Positions 5,720 through 7,658 of a stretch of DNA of 7,658 nt are shown here, in pieces. This DNA is from JBDRGC01 sp043818215 (lineage in GTDB: Bacteria; Chloroflexota; Anaerolineae; Anaerolineales; UBA11858), in contig JBDRGC010000394.1 of the NCBI GenBank assembly GCA_043818215.1, positions 1 to 7,658 of the forward strand, written 5' to 3'. The translations under genes and the position numbers were made by a program. The notes beneath the pieces are model-generated. The model did not search any database. It had not been told where the DNA came from and worked only from the letters and a program-made list of their open reading frames with translations. Position 1 is the stretch's first letter. Every line of letters starts with the position of its first letter.

Positions 5720-5769
5720 GAGAGTGAACGAGGGGAATGAACGGGTACTTTGATGATCGGTGAAAAACA

Positions 5770-7611
5770 TCACTCCACCGTCACGCTTTTCGCTAGATTC
5801 CTGGGCTGATCCACGTCCAGGCCGCGCAGGGCGGCGATATGATAGGCCAGCAATTGCAGCGGGATGACTGTCACCACCGGGCTGAGCATCCAGGGGGTTT
5901 CAGGAACCCACAGCACGCTGTCCGCCACCGAGGAGACGTTCTCGTCCCCCTCGGTCGCCACCGCGATCACCCTTCCGCCGCGCGCTTTGGCCTGCTCGAT
6001 CTGGCTGAACATTTTCTCATACCAGGGGTCACGCGGGGCAATCACCACTACCGGCATATCCTGATCGATCAAAGCAATGGGGCCATGCTTCATTTCGCCG
6101 GCTGGATAACCCTCGGCATGAATATAAGAAATCTCTTTGAGCTTCAACGCCCCCTCGTAGGCCGTGGGCATATTGATACCCCGCCCCAGGTACAGGCAAT
6201 GCAGCACATCCGTCAAGGTGCGCGCCACCTCTTTGACCTCCGGCTCGCGATCCAGGCAACGCCCAACCAGACCCGGCACCAGGAGCAGATCGGTCACTAA
6301 TTGCCGGCGAGCAGCCTCGTCCAACGTACCTCGCAGGTCTGCCAGGAGAATAGCCAGCATGTACAGGTCTACCAGCGGGGCTGTGTAAGCCTTCGTCGAG
6401 GCCACGCCAATCTCCGGGCCGGTTTGCATGGAGATGCACCCATCGGAGATACGCATGGCCTGCGAACCAATAGCGTTGACGATCGACCATAGGGTGGCAC
6501 CCTTTTTTCGCCCCTCATCCATGGCTGCCAGGGTATCAGCAGTTTCGCCCGACTGACTGATAGCCAGCACCACATCGTCTGGACCGAGTATGGGGTCGCT
6601 ATAGCGGAATTCCGAGCTGATATCCATCTCCACCGGGATGCGGGCGATGCGTTCGATGAGAATTTTGCCCACCATACCAGCGTAGGCAGCTGTCCCGCAG
6701 GCAATGATGAAAATCTTGTTGATGCGGCGCGCCAGGTCCGAGGTGAGATTCAAACCCGGCAGGCGGATATGTCCTTCTTCGAAGTCCACCCGGCCAGCAA
6801 TGGTATCCGTCAGAGAGCGCGCTTGTTCGTGGATTTCTTTGTGCATGAAGTGGCGATACTCACCTTTTTCGGCGGATACCGGATCCCAGGAGATATGCTG
6901 CACTTCGAATGCCAGCGGCTCGCCATCCAGGGTGGATATCTCCACCCCTGCGCGGGTGACAACCGCCATTTGGTGTGATTCCAGAAACACCATCTGGCGG
7001 GTATGTTCCAAAATTGCGGGGAGATCTGAGGCCACATAAGTTTCCCCCTCTCCCAGGCCGATCACCACCCCGCCGGCATTGCCAATGCGGGCGGCCACGA
7101 TTTTATCCGGCTCGCGCTCCGACATGACAACAATGCCGTGCGCGCCCCGCAAATGGCGCAACGCTTTCCGAATCGCCTCGGCCAGGTCAGCCTCCGCCGA
7201 GAGGTAGCGTTCGATCAAATGGACGATGATTTCCGTGTCGGTGTCAGAATTAAATTTCACCCCCTCGGCGCCGAGTTCCTCACGCAGTTCCTGATAATTC
7301 TCGACAATCCCATTATGCACCAGTACTACCTTGCCCGTCATGCCCACGTGGGGGTGAGCGTTGCGGGCATTGGGCACACCGTGGGTGGCCCAGCGGGTGT
7401 GTCCGATGCCAATCGGTCCATGAATGGGTCTCTCGTCTACCAGAGCAGCTAGACGTGCCAGTTTGCCGGCATCGCGCCGCACTTCGATTTTACCGTTTTG
7501 CAACACAGCCAGACCGGCCGAGTCGTAGCCGCGGTACTCCAGCCGTTTCAAACCATTCAGGATTATTGGGGTGGCATCCTGAGGGCCAATATAACCAACG
7601 ATTCCACACAT
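5770..7611 (-). CDS. glmS: Glutamine--fructose-6-phosphate aminotransferase (isomerizing)
   Basis: Makes glucosamine-6-phosphate from fructose-6-phosphate and glutamine in the cytoplasm, the entry step to UDP-GlcNAc for cell wall and glycan synthesis. At 613 residues it is complete and near the E. coli length (609). The N-terminal glutaminase domain (about 1-240) starts MCGIVGYIG, with Cys2 as the nucleophile exposed after methionine removal. It also shows EYRGYDSAGLAV (25-36), HTRWATHG (71-78), HNGIVENY (99-106) and the SDTDTE motif (122-127). The C-terminal isomerase half has two SIS domains: CGTAAYAG (305-312), SQSGETADT (352-360), STKAYTAP (405-412), then EGALKLKEISYIHAEG (486-501) and GEMKHGPIAL (505-514). 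The tail NLAKSVTVE (605-613) holds the conserved active-site lysine K608. The start is fixed by GGAGGGAG five bases upstream. It is likely transcribed separately from fixABCX, from a promoter beyond the window edge. GC content in sampled lines is clearly higher than in the fix genes. Confidence 0.97.
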   Translation of the reverse strand: MCGIVGYIGPQDATPIILNGLKRLEYRGYDSAGLAVLQNGKIEVRRDAGKLARLAALVDERPIHGPIGIGHTRWATHGVPNARNAHPHVGMTGKVVLVHNGIVENYQELREELGAEGVKFNSDTDTEIIVHLIERYLSAEADLAEAIRKALRHLRGAHGIVVMSEREPDKIVAARIGNAGGVVIGLGEGETYVASDLPAILEHTRQMVFLESHQMAVVTRAGVEISTLDGEPLAFEVQHISWDPVSAEKGEYRHFMHKEIHEQARSLTDTIAGRVDFEEGHIRLPGLNLTSDLARRINKIFIIACGTAAYAGMVGKILIERIARIPVEMDISSEFRYSDPILGPDDVVLAISQSGETADTLAAMDEGRKKGATLWSIVNAIGSQAMRISDGCISMQTGPEIGVASTKAYTAPLVDLYMLAILLADLRGTLDEAARRQLVTDLLLVPGLVGRCLDREPEVKEVARTLTDVLHCLYLGRGINMPTAYEGALKLKEISYIHAEGYPAGEMKHGPIALIDQDMPVVVIAPRDPWYEKMFSQIEQAKARGGRVIAVATEGDENVSSVADSVLWVPETPWMLSPVVTVIPLQLLAYHIAALRGLDVDQPRNLAKSVTVE

Positions 7612-7616
7612 GGGTA

Positions 7617-7624
7617 CTCCCTCC
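7617..7624 (-). promoter_or_regulatory. Ribosome binding site of glmS
   Basis: The minus strand reads GGAGGGAG, then TACCC, then ATG, a near-ideal site. Only 47 bases of leader (7612-7658) are in the window; no promoter or ribozyme can be judged from them. Confidence 0.75.
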
Positions 7625-7658
7625 GGTTATCGTGAGGCGTGGAGGGTGGTGCGTAGAA

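Larger units (their letters stand above)
5300..5748. repeat. Outer inverted arms enclosing the whole repeat mosaic
   Basis: GTAACCGTTCAT (5300-5311) pairs with ATGAACGGGTAC (5737-5748) at 11 of 12 positions, and CTCGTTCACT (5319-5328) pairs perfectly with AGTGAACGAG (5723-5732). A further pair, AATAACTTGC (5344-5353) with GCAAGTTATT (5581-5590), is also perfect. Most of the fixA-glmS gap is therefore organised as nested inverted repeats, with two denser elements inside, at 5369-5567 and 5610-5719. There is no gene in this 516-base gap. Confidence 0.65.

Noticed and set aside
5610..5748. CRISPR-like array from repeated GTTCAC/GTTCC motifs
   Set aside because: Copies are short, irregularly spaced and mostly inverted; there are no equal-length spacers.
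5751..5772. glmS terminator from TGATG/CATCA
   Set aside because: The stem is only 5 bp, overlaps the stop codon and has no following T-run.
6029..6490. Long ORFs overlapping glmS on both strands
   Set aside because: They are frame shadows in a GC-rich gene; GlmS motifs are continuous through the whole stretch.
7612..7658. glmS ribozyme in the leader
   Set aside because: Only 47 bases are available, too short to hold the ribozyme, and no recognisable core is present; it cannot be confirmed or excluded.

Overview
All six supportable genes lie on the minus strand, so transcription runs from high to low coordinates: glmS, then fixA-fixB-fixC-fixX, then a 66-residue orphan gene, then a WYL-domain regulator that runs off the left edge. 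No RNA gene, CRISPR array, transposase or integrase was found. The gene content, the NADH:quinone FixABCX type and the intergenic repeat families (an ACCGCAGAG inverted repeat, a CCCCTATCCCCC palindrome and the repeat that translates as VPTLRVG) resemble those of environmental Chloroflexota such as Anaerolineae. That assignment is an inference from style; no marker gene fixes the taxonomy.

Right part (5770-7658): a complete glucosamine-6-phosphate synthase (GlmS) with a 47-base leader before the window ends. Middle (1724-5253): a complete, tightly packed fixABCX operon. FixA and FixB form an electron-transfer flavoprotein with a bifurcation-type FixA signature, FixC is the flavin quinone oxidoreductase and FixX the iron-sulfur subunit. 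Together they are expected to split NADH electrons between a quinone and a low-potential ferredoxin or flavodoxin. The genes overlap by 4, 11 and 1 bases, which implies translational coupling. Left part (1-1359): a short acidic orphan protein and a WYL regulator whose reading frame carries a TAA at codon 9 after a good start signal.

The intergenic DNA is the least ordinary part. The gap between glmS and fixA (5254-5769, 516 bases) is a mosaic of nested inverted repeats spanning about 5300-5748. It holds a roughly 200-base palindrome with three paired arm sets and small side hairpins, a separate 110-base inverted repeat, and an outer pair of GTTCA-containing arms. The gap between fixX and the orphan gene (1360-1723, 364 bases) holds two more inverted-repeat elements. 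One of these is placed and built like the terminator of the fix operon. A further 18-bp stem-loop lies between the orphan gene and the WYL gene (1027-1158). These look like non-autonomous repeats that insulate transcription units; no enzyme that would move them is present.

No new multi-gene system is visible. The points most worth checking are the nested palindrome, the nonsense codon in the regulator, and a bifurcating FixABCX without nitrogen-fixation genes in view.
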